From Rusavskia elegans (lineage: Eukaryota; Ascomycota; Lecanoromycetes; Teloschistales; Teloschistaceae): a DNA stretch of 64,000 nt. Both the position numbers and the translations under genes were made by a program. The stretch is from the NCBI GenBank assembly GCA_011316305.1, contig SAUG01000054.1, positions 62,001-126,000 on the forward strand. The letters run 5' to 3'. The notes beneath the pieces were generated by a model. The model had not been told where the DNA came from. It did not search any database and saw only the letters and a program-made list of their open reading frames with translations. Below, piece by piece: positions 9,750 to 21,407 of this stretch. The stretch's first letter is position 1, and every line of letters begins with the position of its first letter.

Positions 9750-12700
9750 TCATCGCGTACTCCTTAACCATCCTGCCACGCCCGAACAATATCCCACCAG
9801 TTCGTCTAATCTCTTCCCTTCTCTCCCTTGTTCTTGCCTCCAATCCCTCAGCGCCTGCCTCAAAGCTTCGTTTCCTCCCTCATTCTCATCATCTTGACCA
9901 ATAATCACATCTCCATGGCATCTTAGGAAGACGCTCATCCATGTTTGGATTAGTTCGTAGTCCCTCTTCTGTCTCAGTCGCACAGTCAACGCTTGCACGA
10001 AAGCCGTCATCTCGTCCAGATTAGCTAACGTGCGTATTGCGCTGTCCGCGGCTGAAGGGGCTAGTGTAGAGAGGTGTGTGAGAAGAGGTTTCGGATCCCG
10101 ATTCTGCCGCTGGTTGGCGAAGGTCCCTAGGTGTGCTGTGAACTCGGATTGGGTCGATGAGGTAGTAGGACGGGATACATGTGAGAGGGGACGATTGTCT
10201 GTAGATGGACGAGAAGCACCGTTCGTGAGGACCTTTTGTTCCTGACCGCCATTGATGAGGGAAGGCAGAAAGAAAGGGGCCTTTTCGGGAGCTTTAGGTG
10301 GTTCAGTGGGTTTATTTCGCGCTCTGATAGTCGGAAGGTGGAGGAGGGTTTGCCAGCGCGCCTTGGGTATAAGGGAGAGGGTTAGGAGGTCGTTGCTAAG
10401 CGTGTCGATATCTGCTGCCGATTGGTCAATCAACACGTCGTCCTCCTCTTCTGCATTTTCTAGCTCCGCCTCATCAAAAGCGGCGCTCAGGAGGCCTTGA
10501 CCACGTTCTCCGGACGGGGTCGGTAATGTGGCTAGCATGATCTCCTCGTCTCCAATCTTGCGCGTGGGTACATGTGCGAATAGTGTTCGATTGTTCCAAA
10601 GATTGATGCCAACACTGTCGGCATGGGCGGTGGCAAGATATTCGCCTGTGTCTGAAAAAGCGAGAGCCGTACAAGGGCTTTCAACTTGGAAGGCACTGAT
10701 CAGATGCGAGGTGGGAAGGTCCCATACACGGATAACAGAGTCCATTGACGCAGCAATGATCCAACGACCATCGTTCGAAAAACAAAAGTCATTGATCTGG
10801 CCAAGGCAGCCCCAAAGCTCACGGACCAGTTTCTTGGTCTCCAAATCAATCACCCGGATGGAAAGATCGTCACAGCTGAAGGCAACCAGATCGCTTGGCT
10901 TGTAGTACTGGGCGGCTGTGATGGCAGTCATCGGGCTCCAGTCTATTTCGTCTTGCAGCACACCAGAATGCAAACCCCAGAACTTGATTTTCCCTTCAAT
11001 GCCGCAACTAAGGACCGTCCTGTTTAACGGATCAACGAGTAAGCCAGTCACAGCTTTTCTATGCTTGCCTATCCCTGGCTTGAAGCGCGGTGTATTTGTG
11101 GACGGCGGTGTGACGTCTGATTGTTCGAGCTTCAGCTTTTTGGCCTGAGCTGGATTCAGTGGTGCAGGGAAACGTTGACGTAGAAGACCTGATTGCAGAT
11201 TGAACATGGATATACTACCTCCTGCTGATCCGACCAATGCGAAAGCTCCGCAAGAGCTAACAGCGACGCTCTGATGATACAGTCAGACGGACCGAAGAGG
11301 AACAAGGCAAAGCTGCGAGGAAGACCTACCGTAACCTCGGTGCCGTCAGTGGTCTCGAATGCCCACCTGCCAGCTCTTTTCCTGCCCCAGAACCATGTAC
11401 GTGCATATTTGTCGCCTCGATGGCCTGTTACAATACTTTCCCAACCAGTCATACCGCTTTCGGAAGCATCGGGGGTCCCTTTCTTGCTCGCAACATTCGC
11501 CCAGATGCCACCCGCACTTGGGGCGGCGCCCATGCCTCCATCGCGATTCAGTGAGTAGGCAAAGCATGTGATCTCGGGCGCTTTCAGATCATCTAGGCTG
11601 GTTGAGCTGTCAATCTCTAAGCTTGAGCCTAGAAGACCGAGCTTCTTTGCTTTCTTACGAATGGGCCCCTGGCTCAACTCGCCGCTTTGTCCATCTTTAC
11701 GGATACTCCAGCCCCACAGACTCTGATCCCTACCCGCGCTGAGGATCCATTTGCCTGTGGCGTCTGCATCTTCGGAATTTGTTGGCAAGAAGTCCAGTAA
11801 GGTTACTGGAGCAGCATGACCGCTCCGAGAATGAAGGATGCGTGGCACCGTTGAGAGCGAATTGGCATCGAAGATCCAAGTTTTGAGTGCATTATCTAGT
11901 CCACTCGTGACCATCACATCTTGACCAGGTAAGAATTCGACTCTGCTGATGCCTCCCGAGACGCCGCCATGGACGGCTGATGGAGGGTTGTGAGCGCCGT
12001 GCAGCACACCCACAACCCGTCCTCCCTTATGAAGATCCCATATGGTAACGTCACTGCCGCCCTTTCCAGCTGTGGCCATAAGACCAGACCCTTGACCGTC
12101 TTCTCCAGCCCCATGGCCGTCGGTACGAAAGGAAATGGATGTAATATCCGTATGAAGACCACTACGGGTATTCAGCTCCATGATTACCCGGTCTTTCTCA
12201 ATGTCGTGGATGACGATGGTCCCGTTTGTCCGTGCAATGGCAACGAGCGAGAGGGCAGTCGCAGGCTGGATCGATGTGACGGCGCCTGAAGAAAGATCCG
12301 GGGGAAACAAGGTGTAAACAAGTTTCCCCGTGCTGACATTCCATATATCGACGCTGCCGTCTTGCTTTCCCACTACGATTTTATTCAAGAAGGTAGGCAC
12401 GTTGCACACGCCACCTGATAAGGTACTCCGAGTAGGGCCACTTGATGCCGATGGGGTAATGGTTGTGTAGTGCTCATAATTGGCTGATTTCCAGACCTCG
12501 ATTCGAGTCGAGCAGCGTCCAACGATCCAGGAGCCAAAGACGATCAGCTCCTTGATCGGCTCACTCAAACGATCGGGCATGTCCAGCTGGGCGCATTTCC
12601 GACCTCTCTGGAACACCCAAATGCCAGGCGATTGGATGGCGCCCTCTCCGCCCCATGCTGCCAACACTCGCTCTTTCCAGGCAACGGTCGCTGTGATAGG

Positions 12701-13031
12701 TGCCGGGGTCTGTGGACGGGTAATAAAAACCAGGTTCAAGCCTTTGCGGAGGTCGTAGGTATGGAGACATTGTCCCACTGAAGTAGTGATCTGAAAGGTG
12801 GTTTTCCCCAGGGGGAGCGAAGTAAAGGGTACGGGTGTCGGGGACACGAGGCCGACGGTCTGTCAATTCGATTGAGTCAGCGTAGAAATCGAGGCACATG
12901 CAAAGACCCTACCTTACTCTGAAAGGGGTGAATATGCTCGAGTCGCGCGGTTGAGGGGATCGATGGGCGACTTTCAGCCGTTTCGCGGGGCTGGCTGCAG
13001 CCTCGCTGGCGTGAGGATGATCATTCGTCAT
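9750..13031 (-). CDS. UTP21: U3 snoRNP / SSU processome protein Utp21 (WDR36 homolog)
   Basis: Utp21 is a UTP-B subcomplex subunit of the nucleolar small-subunit processome, needed for 18S rRNA maturation. Exons 13031-12918, 12859-11330 and 11270-9750 join in frame to 1054 residues. Exon 1 ends in IFTPFR, continuing into TVGLVSPTPVPFTSLPLGK, the conserved fungal N terminus; the larger single-exon start at 12847 would drop it. The body is two WD40 propellers (for example SAGGSISMFNLQSG, GIEGKIKFW, SMDSVIRVWDLP). The last 200 or so residues, beginning near TLSLIPKARWQTLLHLPTI, match the Utp21-specific C-terminal domain. It is transcribed divergently from VIP1 across about 430 bases. Confidence 0.93.
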
Positions 13032-13461
13032 CTCTTTCTTCCCAACCACGAATCCAGATCAAAGATGATGGATCCAGATGTCGCTGCTACCGAGCCATGC
13101 TGTTGTACGTATGGGGATGTAGAGAAGAGTGAAGGCTCTTCTTTCCGCAATCTTTTTGTTTTTTTCATTTTCATTGTCCACGCGGTGTGGGATGGCCTGT
13201 GGGATGACGAATGGCCATCCCACATTGGCAATTAAACATTACAACCCCTGTTCGGATTTTTCACATGATAATTAACGATTGACGGATTGATGTTTCTGTC
13301 CAGTGACTACCTTCCTTTTCTGTACACCACATCATTTTCCCTTGACGTGTTTCGTTTGTCAGTGATTTCACTTGTGTTTGTTCATCTCGTCAAGCGTGGC
13401 TGTAGGTGTGATAGATTTCTACTTTGCTCTCCCTTGGAATTGCTACTCAATCCTTCTCCCG
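13032..13461. promoter_or_regulatory. Divergent UTP21/VIP1 intergenic region with a 12-bp inverted repeat
   Basis: This 430-base spacer must hold both promoters. At 13186-13197 and 13213-13224 lie perfect 12-base inverted arms (TGTGGGATGGCC / GGCCATCCCACA) separated by 15 bases; the spacer holds another TGTGGGAT. T-rich tracts flank it at about 13152-13168. A dimeric factor site is inferred, not shown. Confidence 0.45.
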
Positions 13462-16400
13462 ATGGCTTCCCTGTCACGAACGACAAGCCAGAACAGCGTC
13501 GGCTCTTCCAAGACTGCACAATCCATTGCAGCGGCTACTGGGAAAGTTGCAATGCCAACCGATACTCCTCAACCGCCAAATTCTCCTGCGGCAGCTAACA
13601 CAAGACCAACTCCCCCGCCTCGCTCACGGACTTCTTCCCATACACTTCTTAGCTCGAATCTGAACCCACATGCTACAAGCAGGAAAGGTCGCTTTGTCGA
13701 CGCAGGCACGACAGCAGGCACTTCAGACCGAGCTAGCATTTCCATGCCGCCGTCTGCAAGTCACAAACATCCTGCCGCTCGTCAACAGTCTGCATTGGCC
13801 ATGGACCTTGGGTCAGGGAAGGATGATAATCTCAGTGTTGGCAAGCTTGGTGGAAGAACATTGGACGAATCGGTGGTAGTTCATGACCAAGACAAAATGC
13901 CCGATATCCAGACACTTCCCGCTTCGGAGCCATGCTCTCCAATGGCCCCGGATTCTACGCTCAAACTTCCGCTTTCATCAACTGTCTCAGATCCGGAGGG
14001 GAATCGGCTGTCACTAACGTCTTTATACTCCTTGGGCTCCGCAATATGTAATGGCGCAGTCGGTTCACAGAGTGCACCTCCAAGTGCTGCCAGCTCTAAT
14101 GCTGGCTCAGTCAAAAGTGGTAGCTTCGACCCTGCTGCTGCACCGCTTTCCCCCACCAGAACATCCATTAGGAGCGATTTGTCAGCTTCAGTGACCACCG
14201 CAACCGATCCCGTCTCGGTGACCGCGAACGCCCATACCCAGGCTCAAGGTCCGTGCCGTGCCTGAATCTGCTGTCTGGCATGACTTTTGACTGATTGAAA
14301 TGTGTCAGTACCACTCGGCACGCTCAAAGATGCAACCAAGGCAAGTTCATTGCAGGGTTCAAAAACAGAGCAATGGGGATCAGAGCCGCTATTTAGACAG
14401 CCATTAGCACCACGTCGTTCTCGAAGTCGCACCAAGCGTCAAGCGAGCGGTAGTACGGCTACTAGCAGTACCGCCAGTCCGAACAACAGCGAGCGAGGCT
14501 CTCAAGTTGCAAAGAGAGCCCCAATCGGCAGGCTGGGTGTCTGTGCTCTGGATGTCAAGGCCCGCAGCAAGGCCAGTCGCAACATCCTGACACGGCTGCA
14601 ATCTGGCGGCGAATTTGAGATTGTTGTATTTGGTGACAAAGTCATCTTGGATGAAGATGTCGAGAACTGGCCGCTTTGTGACTTCCTCATATCCTTCTTC
14701 TCGGATGGGTTTCCCCTGGACAAAGCGATCGCCTATGCGCAGCTGCGCAAGCCTTTCACTATCAACGACATCCCAATGCAAAAAATTCTGTGGGATAGAC
14801 GGATCTGCCTGCGGGTTTTGGACTGCATGGGTGTACCAACCCCTTGTCGACTCGAAGTAAGCCGAGACGGCGGACCGCGGCTTGAATCCGCCGAACTTGC
14901 GAGACACGTTCGGCGACTCAGTGGTGTTATCCTCGAAGGGCCCGAAGATGGTACAGGTGGAGGTACGCCCCAGTCGCGAGAGGTAGAATTGGTCGATGGC
15001 GGCGATACATTAGTAGTGGATGGCAATCGTCTCTCCAAACCGTTTGTCGAGAAGCCCATCAATGGCGAGGATCATAATATCCGAATCTACTTTCCAAAGA
15101 CGCACGAGAGTGGCGGAGGAGGTCGGAAGTTGTTTCGTAAGATCGGCAACAAAAGCTCCGAATGGGATTCCGACATGACAATTCCACGCGTACTGACAGA
15201 AGAAGGGAGTAGCTATATCTACGAGCAATTCCTGCATGTCAATAATGCTGAAGATATCAAGGCTTATACAGTGGGGCGTGACTATTGCCATGCCGAGACG
15301 AGGAAATCTCCAGTCGTCGATGGGGTTGTGCAAAGGAACACCCACGGGAAAGAAATTCGATATGTCACCAAACTGAATCCGGATGAACAGTCAATGGCGA
15401 CGAGGATTACGGATGGATTCGGTCAGCGTGTATGTGGGTTCGATCTCTTGAGAGTTGGAGGTAAGAGTTTCGTCATCGACGTCAACGGGTGGAGTTTTGT
15501 GAAGGATAACAAGGAGTACTATGACGACTGTGCGAAGATCCTGAAAGAGATGTGCACAAGAGAAAAACAGAGGAGCGAAGGAAGTGTGCCACCAGCCGAG
15601 ATACCGAACGAGTTTGTACCAGAGAAGAGTGCGCCGAGTCGCAAGAACATTACAAGTCATCGAGCCACACTCAAGGGTCTGATGAAGTCACCAAGCATGT
15701 CGAAGCTCGCAAGCGGGCATCTCCTACCCCATCGGTCAAGCAACATGACTTCTCCAGAAGTGACAAAAGCAACAGCATCCATATCGTCACCACCCAGCAT
15801 CGAACATGGATCCCTACCGCAGCAGTCATCGATACCGTCCTTGGGCAGCGAACTGTTGCCTCCGCCAGCGGTGTCCCAAGCACCAAGCCCAGAATCTCAA
15901 TCTATCATGCCGGACGATCCCACTGCTGCCCCACAGCCTGCTTCGAAACACGCATGGAAGCTCAAAGGAATGGTCTCGGTCATCCGGCACGCTGACCGTA
16001 CGCCCAAGCAGAAGTTCAAGTTTACTTTTCACACCCAACCTTTCGTCGAGTTGCTGAAGGGCCATCAAGAAGAAGTTCTTCTTAAAGGTGAGGCTGCATT
16101 GAACAGCGTGTTGTGCGCGGTCAATAGAGCCATGCGGGAAGGAGTTGAGGATCCCGACAAGCTTAAACTTCTGAAGACGTCCTTGGCACGCAAGGGGGCT
16201 TGGACAGGTACTAAGGTCCAGATAAAACCTATGTTCCGCAAACGAAAGGAAACTGAGACCGAGGGTCATAGAGCTGCAGGGGAGGAAACCACGACACCAA
16301 CATCGCTGATAGCCGCTGAGAGTCTGACTGCAGACCCGGAGAGCGCTGCACCCGTACCACCAAAGCTGCAAACGAGACATGATTCGCTGACTGGGGTTAC

Positions 16401-18130
16401 TCTTTCTCGCTTTTCTGCCGCCGAAAACGACCTAATCCTAGACAAGCTGCAGCTCATCATCAAATGGGGTGGTGAACCTACCCATTCGGCTCGATATCAG
16501 TCACAAGATCTTGGTGAGAACATGCGAAACGACCTGCTACTGATGAACAAAGACATCCTTGAAGACGTTCGAGTATTCACAAGCTCGGAAAGGAGAGTTA
16601 GCACGAGTGCCCAGATCTGGGCGGCTTCATTCCTTGATCAAAAAGATGTACCTGAAGAGTACATCAAGGTCAGAAAGGACTTGTTAGATGATTCAAATGC
16701 CGCGAAAGACGTCATGGACAAGGTCAAAAAGAAGCTGAAGCTGCTGCTGCGGGAAGGCCATCAAGCACCCCCCCAATTTGCATGGCCACCGAATACACCG
16801 GAGCCATCCATCGTGGTCGGCAAAGTGGTCGAGCTTATGAACTTCCATCGGCAAGTGATGCGAGATAATTTCAGAAGGCTACCAGGCGGTGCCTCGGCCG
16901 CCCTGAGCGCCCTCAAGATCACCGACGATGGCATTCCAGTACCAAGTACAAGCGGCGGCGGAGCTTTGGCCAGAGCAGAGGCTATTGCTAAGATACAGTC
17001 GCGATGGTGCTGCGGAGAAGACCCAGAGCTGTTCAAAGAGCGATGGGAGAAACTCTTTACCGAGTTTTGTGACTCGGAGAAAGTTGACCCTAGCAAGCTG
17101 TCCGAGTTGTACGACACTATGAAATTCGATGCTTTGCACAACCGAAATTTCCTCGAATGGGTCTTCAAGCCCGCGGAGGAACTTCTCGAGGAACCGAAAC
17201 CAGCTTTAGATTCTTCAGTCCCAAGATCCGGAACGGAATCTCCACTCAGCCGACATGAAAGGAGAGGTAGCGGTAGTGGCGATGCCACGGGTCAGACTGC
17301 CGGTCTCACGGCATATGAAAAGTCGCCCAACAATCTAGCCCAGCGGATGGGAATGGGCTTCAGGCGGAAGTCAGTCATCAATCCGCCGTCACCACAACCG
17401 TTCTCTCTCGAAGCCTACCAGGAATCGTACTTCAAGCTTTTCGTCGGTAGCGGTCAATCCAAAGCGAAGCAAGACCCGCGTTTGGAGAAACTGCGCGAGC
17501 TCTACAAATACGCCAAGGTACTCTTTGACTTTGTGTGTCCGCAGGAGTACGGTATTGCCGATAGCGAGAAGCTTGAAATTGGCCTCTTGACATCGTTGCC
17601 CCTTCTCAAGGAAATCGTCCAGGACTTGGAAGCAGTGCAAGCTTCCGACGAAGCCAAATCATTCGTCTACTTCACCAAAGAATCGCATATCTACACCTTA
17701 CTCAACTGCATTCTGGAGGGCGGAATAACCACCAAGATCGAACGCAATGCAATACCCGAGCTTGATTACTTGTCCACCATCACGTTTGAGCTGTATGAAT
17801 CCGAGGACAAGGACACGGAGACATTCGCTTATAGCATCCGTATCACAATCACTCCTGGCTGTCACACGTTTGATCCGTTGGACGTCCACCTGGACTCGAA
17901 GCACTCCATCGGCTGCGCTCCCAGAAGAAGCTTGACCGCTCACCACGACTGGCGAGAAGTTATCGAGACGTTGAGAGCTAAATTCAACACGTAAGTCGAA
18001 GACCTGACCATACCAGTGCGAAATCGAGCTGACAGACTGTAGGGTCAAGCTGCCAAAGAGTTTCCTTGCAGTCAACGTGAGCGATAGACATGCGGGTGAG
18101 TCAGAGAGCGTTCCCCAGCCTGAAGGATGA
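13462..18130 (+). CDS. VIP1: Inositol hexakisphosphate / diphosphoinositol-pentakisphosphate kinase Vip1 (Asp1)
   Basis: This bifunctional enzyme makes 1-position inositol pyrophosphates (1-PP-InsP5, InsP8) and removes them with its own phosphatase domain; it affects phosphate sensing, polarity and cytoskeleton. Exons 13462-14248, 14309-17990 and 18043-18130 give 1518 residues. Residues 1-330 are a Ser/Thr/Pro-rich, probably disordered tail. The ATP-grasp kinase starts near IGRLGVCALDVKARSK (about 333) and includes VEKPINGEDHNIRIYFP and FVIDVNGWSF (about 649). The histidine-acid-phosphatase-like domain begins at SVIRHADRTPKQK (about 820), with catalytic Arg-His present. A low-complexity linker separates the two. 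The last exon (VKLPKSFLAVNVSDRHAG) is short and its stop is the least certain point. Confidence 0.93.
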
Positions 18131-18912
18131 TACAGCTGGTAAGGTGCACATGAGAAATTGGACGAGATTCCGACCTGAAGGGTTAGGCTGTACCTTTCTC
18201 CGTTGCATAACAAACATGGACGGGCACAACCAGCTGGAGGTGAGGCTGGATCGTGGTCGTTGTTCCTCAACAGCGCCGAGAGGTTCGCTGGTTCAATCCC
18301 CGTTATGCCATCGTAGCTTCGTGCATACGCTGTAGGATGAACGAGTGAAAACCGGTTATCTGTGGGACATATCTCAGATGGCATGGTATGTTTGATATGC
18401 TTCATGCTTGGTAGGGCACCCAGCTGGACGAGGCATGAGGAGGCGAAGCTTCGACGACAGGGGATCGCTTAAACTCTGCGGGGAGAGTGCTTGGGATATC
18501 TTTCCAGTATCGGGAATTGATGTTGGGTGACAGATCGCAATGGAGGGTTGCTATAAGTCCAGTTAGTAGCTAATGAGACTCATCGCTTGTGCAGCGTATT
18601 CTAGATATCATGGCATAGCTTGCCAGAGGCAGCATATCGTGAATACCAAAGTGGATATGAAGTACCTTACTTTTCGATAATGGCATACATTTCGAAGAGG
18701 TCATGCATCCCTCCAGTGACACTCCTGATATTGTTATCTTTCTTGTGGCAGTATACCTTCGTGTCATAGACGCTGGATGTGCCCTTTCAAAATATTTGCG
18801 ATGACATTGAAATCCGCTTCCCGTCGTCGGATGCACGCACGCACGCACTCAACACAGAAGCCATCATACAGTAATAATATCATGTCACAGCATACGTATA
18901 TCTCTAACCTCA
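18131..18912. other. Intergenic, VIP1 3' side
   Basis: About 780 bases, convergent with the next gene. It contains a T-arm-like string near 18280-18310 that does not form a tRNA, and no supportable gene. Confidence 0.45.
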
Positions 18913-19572
18913 TCACCTTTCCTCCCCCCGTAACCGTTCCAACAGCCTCAACTCCACCCTAATCCCCTTCCCCTGCCCCGGCGGCAAAAGCACCCCTTGC
19001 CACCTCCCCACCGCCCCCCTTTTCAGCAACTCCGCCCACCGTCCCGCGCACCACGCCAGATCTTTCCATTCCAGCGCCTCGTCGCCCATTGCATAAAAAT
19101 TGAGCCAGAACCGCTTGCCGCCGAACGCAATGGCTTTCTCCTTTTTCTTATGTTGCCGCGTCAAGTCTGCTATGAGGGAAGCGATGGAGTTGTAGAAGGG
19201 GAGGAGGGAGGCGGAGGCGTTGTGGATGGAGGTGCTGTCGCTTAAGTTGGAGAGGAAGGCGTGGTAGGATGTTAGGGTCAGGTGGTATTCTGTGCGTGGT
19301 GGAGGTCCGATGGGGAGGTTGAGGAGAGAGGAGATGTCGTCGGGAAGGTAGAAGGGATCTTCGGGGTTCCGTGCTGGAGCGAGTCGGGGATTCAGTATTG
19401 ATCCATGTTTGTATTCGTTTTGAGAAGAACGCCGCGGGTTCCGGGATTGACGATGTTCGGTGGATAGAGATTGTGTCACATCGTCAAGGGGGCTGAAAGT
19501 AGGATATGCGGCAGCGAAGGACAACAATGAGATTGTTAAGATCGGAACGACGCGATACAGCAAGGAAAGCAT
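18913..19572 (-). CDS. Predicted secreted or lumenal protein, unknown family
   Basis: This intronless frame of 219 residues is of unrecognised family. It opens with a strong signal-peptide-like segment (hydrophobic VVPILTISLLSFAAAY, plausible cleavage after AAA near residue 22). An Arg/Ser/Asn-rich stretch follows to about residue 70, then a more ordered region with aromatic and helical character (YHLTLTSYHAFLSNL, RFWLNFYAMGDEALEWKDL) and a basic tail. It has a single cysteine, so it is not a typical cysteine-rich effector. N-glycosylation sequons (NLS, NAS) are present. Codon use looks like that of neighbouring real genes. It could equally be a vacuolar or wall protein. Confidence 0.65.
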   Translation of the reverse strand: MLSLLYRVVPILTISLLSFAAAYPTFSPLDDVTQSLSTEHRQSRNPRRSSQNEYKHGSILNPRLAPARNPEDPFYLPDDISSLLNLPIGPPPRTEYHLTLTSYHAFLSNLSDSTSIHNASASLLPFYNSIASLIADLTRQHKKKEKAIAFGGKRFWLNFYAMGDEALEWKDLAWCAGRWAELLKRGAVGRWQGVLLPPGQGKGIRVELRLLERLRGEER

Positions 19573-20073
19573 CTCAAAATCTCGGGGTGCAGCATCGAGA
19601 TGCAGGCTTGATAGGATAATAAGTGAGGAAAGAAGAAAACCTTGTTGAAGCTTACAAAGGCACAGACCTTTTCATCATTCCGCATTGCCGCGGCGGATAC
19701 GTGAACAAGCCGTTGACTATAGTTGACAGTACAGATGTTATGGTGATGTCGCGGTCCAGGCGGGTCGGCAGTGAACTGTGTTGTATACGCGAGCCATCGC
19801 CACCATATCTGTGCGCAAAGGATCTGTAAATCTGTAGGGAGTAAAACGCCTCTCTTACGCTCGTCGGCTCTCAATAATTTGGCTACCTGTATCACAACGG
19901 GTCGCTTTTGCTGTTGTCCGATTGAGGGTTTTCGTTGACGGACACGGCACGTGTTATGTGTGACTGTTGTATTGATAGATGTCCAAGTCATTGTTTGTTG
20001 GAACACGCCGTCTGACTGACCAAGAAGCTCTGGCAAAGATGTCGAATCGACAAGCTATCGCAGATGATACTGC
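19573..20073. other. Intergenic
   Basis: 500 bases between two same-strand genes. The open frame 19536-20036 on the minus strand overlaps the signal peptide region of the secreted gene and lacks domain features. Nothing else is seen. Confidence 0.45.
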
Positions 20074-21121
20074 TCAATCAGTATCTTCATAGACCAGCTT
20101 ACCTTGAGTCTTCGACCAGAACTCCTCTGCAACTTCCTTCCCTGCACCCGCTCGTAGCACAAGGTACCGCCTTCCGTCGACCTTTGGCTCCCACTCGCCT
20201 TGGTTGCCGCCCACCATCATGCCGCCAGCCTCTTCCACAATGATCCACCCGGCAGCCACATCCCAGGCCCAGCATCCGCCTTCCCAGTAGACATCGATGT
20301 CCCCTCTGGCTACTGAACAACAGTTGAGCGCGGCGCTGCCTAGCGACCGTACCGATTGCACCATTGCACCGCCATTCTCTGTCTTGGCTCTCCCAAGCGC
20401 ATTGAATGTGCCGATCTTGCTTTCCCAATTGTTGCCAGACCGTTCATTGCCGTATTCCACCGCCACCAATGCATGTGAGAGATCTGGCAAGGGATGAGGC
20501 GGTGACCGTAGGGGTAGCTTTCGCCTCTCGTACGTCGATTCCACATTCTGTCCGGCGACGGGGAACGAGGTTGGGACCTTTGGAGCGGTCAAGTATGCGC
20601 CTTGCCCCCTAATGGCGGTATACAGGTGTTGGGTAAAGGGATTGTAAACGACGCCGACTTCTGGTTTGAACTTTCGGACAAAGGCTAAGGAGATGGAAAT
20701 ATAAGGGTGTGCATGGACGAAGTTGGTTGTGCCGTCAATGGGGTCGACAACAAAGGTCGGAGATGCGGTCAAGCGTCCAGATGTCGAGGTCTCTTCACCG
20801 AGGAAGCTATACACAACACCAATGAGCAGGTGTCTTTTGGGGTGATGAAAGTGGGGAGATACACGCATAGTCTGGATATGCTGATCGGCAGGAGGACGAG
20901 ATCAGATCTTCTACCGCCTTGTCGGTTTCCGTAACGAGATCGGAAGCTATAGCAAACGTTAGGCGAACTGAGGTGTGACAGCAGTGCAGCCAGGCAGGCA
21001 ATATCTCACAATTCTTCTTGGTGTCGACGGTGGAAGGGTTTGCAGAAGCAATCTTGGGTCCAGCTTGCTGTGCGAGCCCGACAAGAAAGTCATGGATCTC
21101 TTGAAAATTGGGGTCCGTCAT
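20074..21121 (-). CDS. Inositol monophosphatase family phosphatase
   Basis: Members hydrolyse inositol monophosphates to free inositol using Mg2+ and are Li+ sensitive. Exons 21121-21010, 20946-20865 and 20806-20074 join to 308 residues. Metal-binding motifs are complete: GEE with Glu70, DPIDGTTNF (Asp86 and Asp89), and WDVAAG near the C terminus. SDLVTETDKAVE precedes them as usual. Length and motif spacing match canonical fungal and animal enzymes. The quinate-cluster QutG proteins belong to the same family, so inositol phosphate is the likely but not proven substrate; no quinate genes lie nearby. The gene sits between a secreted unknown and a DUF676 esterase, close to VIP1. Confidence 0.92.
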
Positions 21122-21407
21122 GATGAGAGTCGAGTTGAAGGAGTTTCACTTTGCAGAAGCCTGGAGTACAAAATAACTGGAGTGGACTATTATATACTCT
21201 AGAGATCGAGTAAATGATTTTCTTATCGATAAGCTGGATCGCTGTAAGTCGACCTCTCAACATCAACATCATAAGAGAGGAGAGTGACGAATATCTGGTT
21301 CTCGTATGAAGGCTGCCTTGGTGTTCGTACGTCAATACATATGTACATCATCAGGTTGGACAGACTATAGACTGACGCCTCGCAATGCACGCTCAGAACA
21401 ATGCCGC

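Noticed and set aside
18255..18310. B-box/T-arm-like string (ggttcaatccc) suggesting a tRNA
   Set aside because: The T stem has a mismatch, no matching 5' acceptor strand or A box lies at the right distance, and no cloverleaf can be drawn.
17698..18405. 235-codon minus-strand frame at the VIP1 3' end
   Set aside because: Overlaps the conserved VIP1 C-terminal exon in antisense; no domain recognised.
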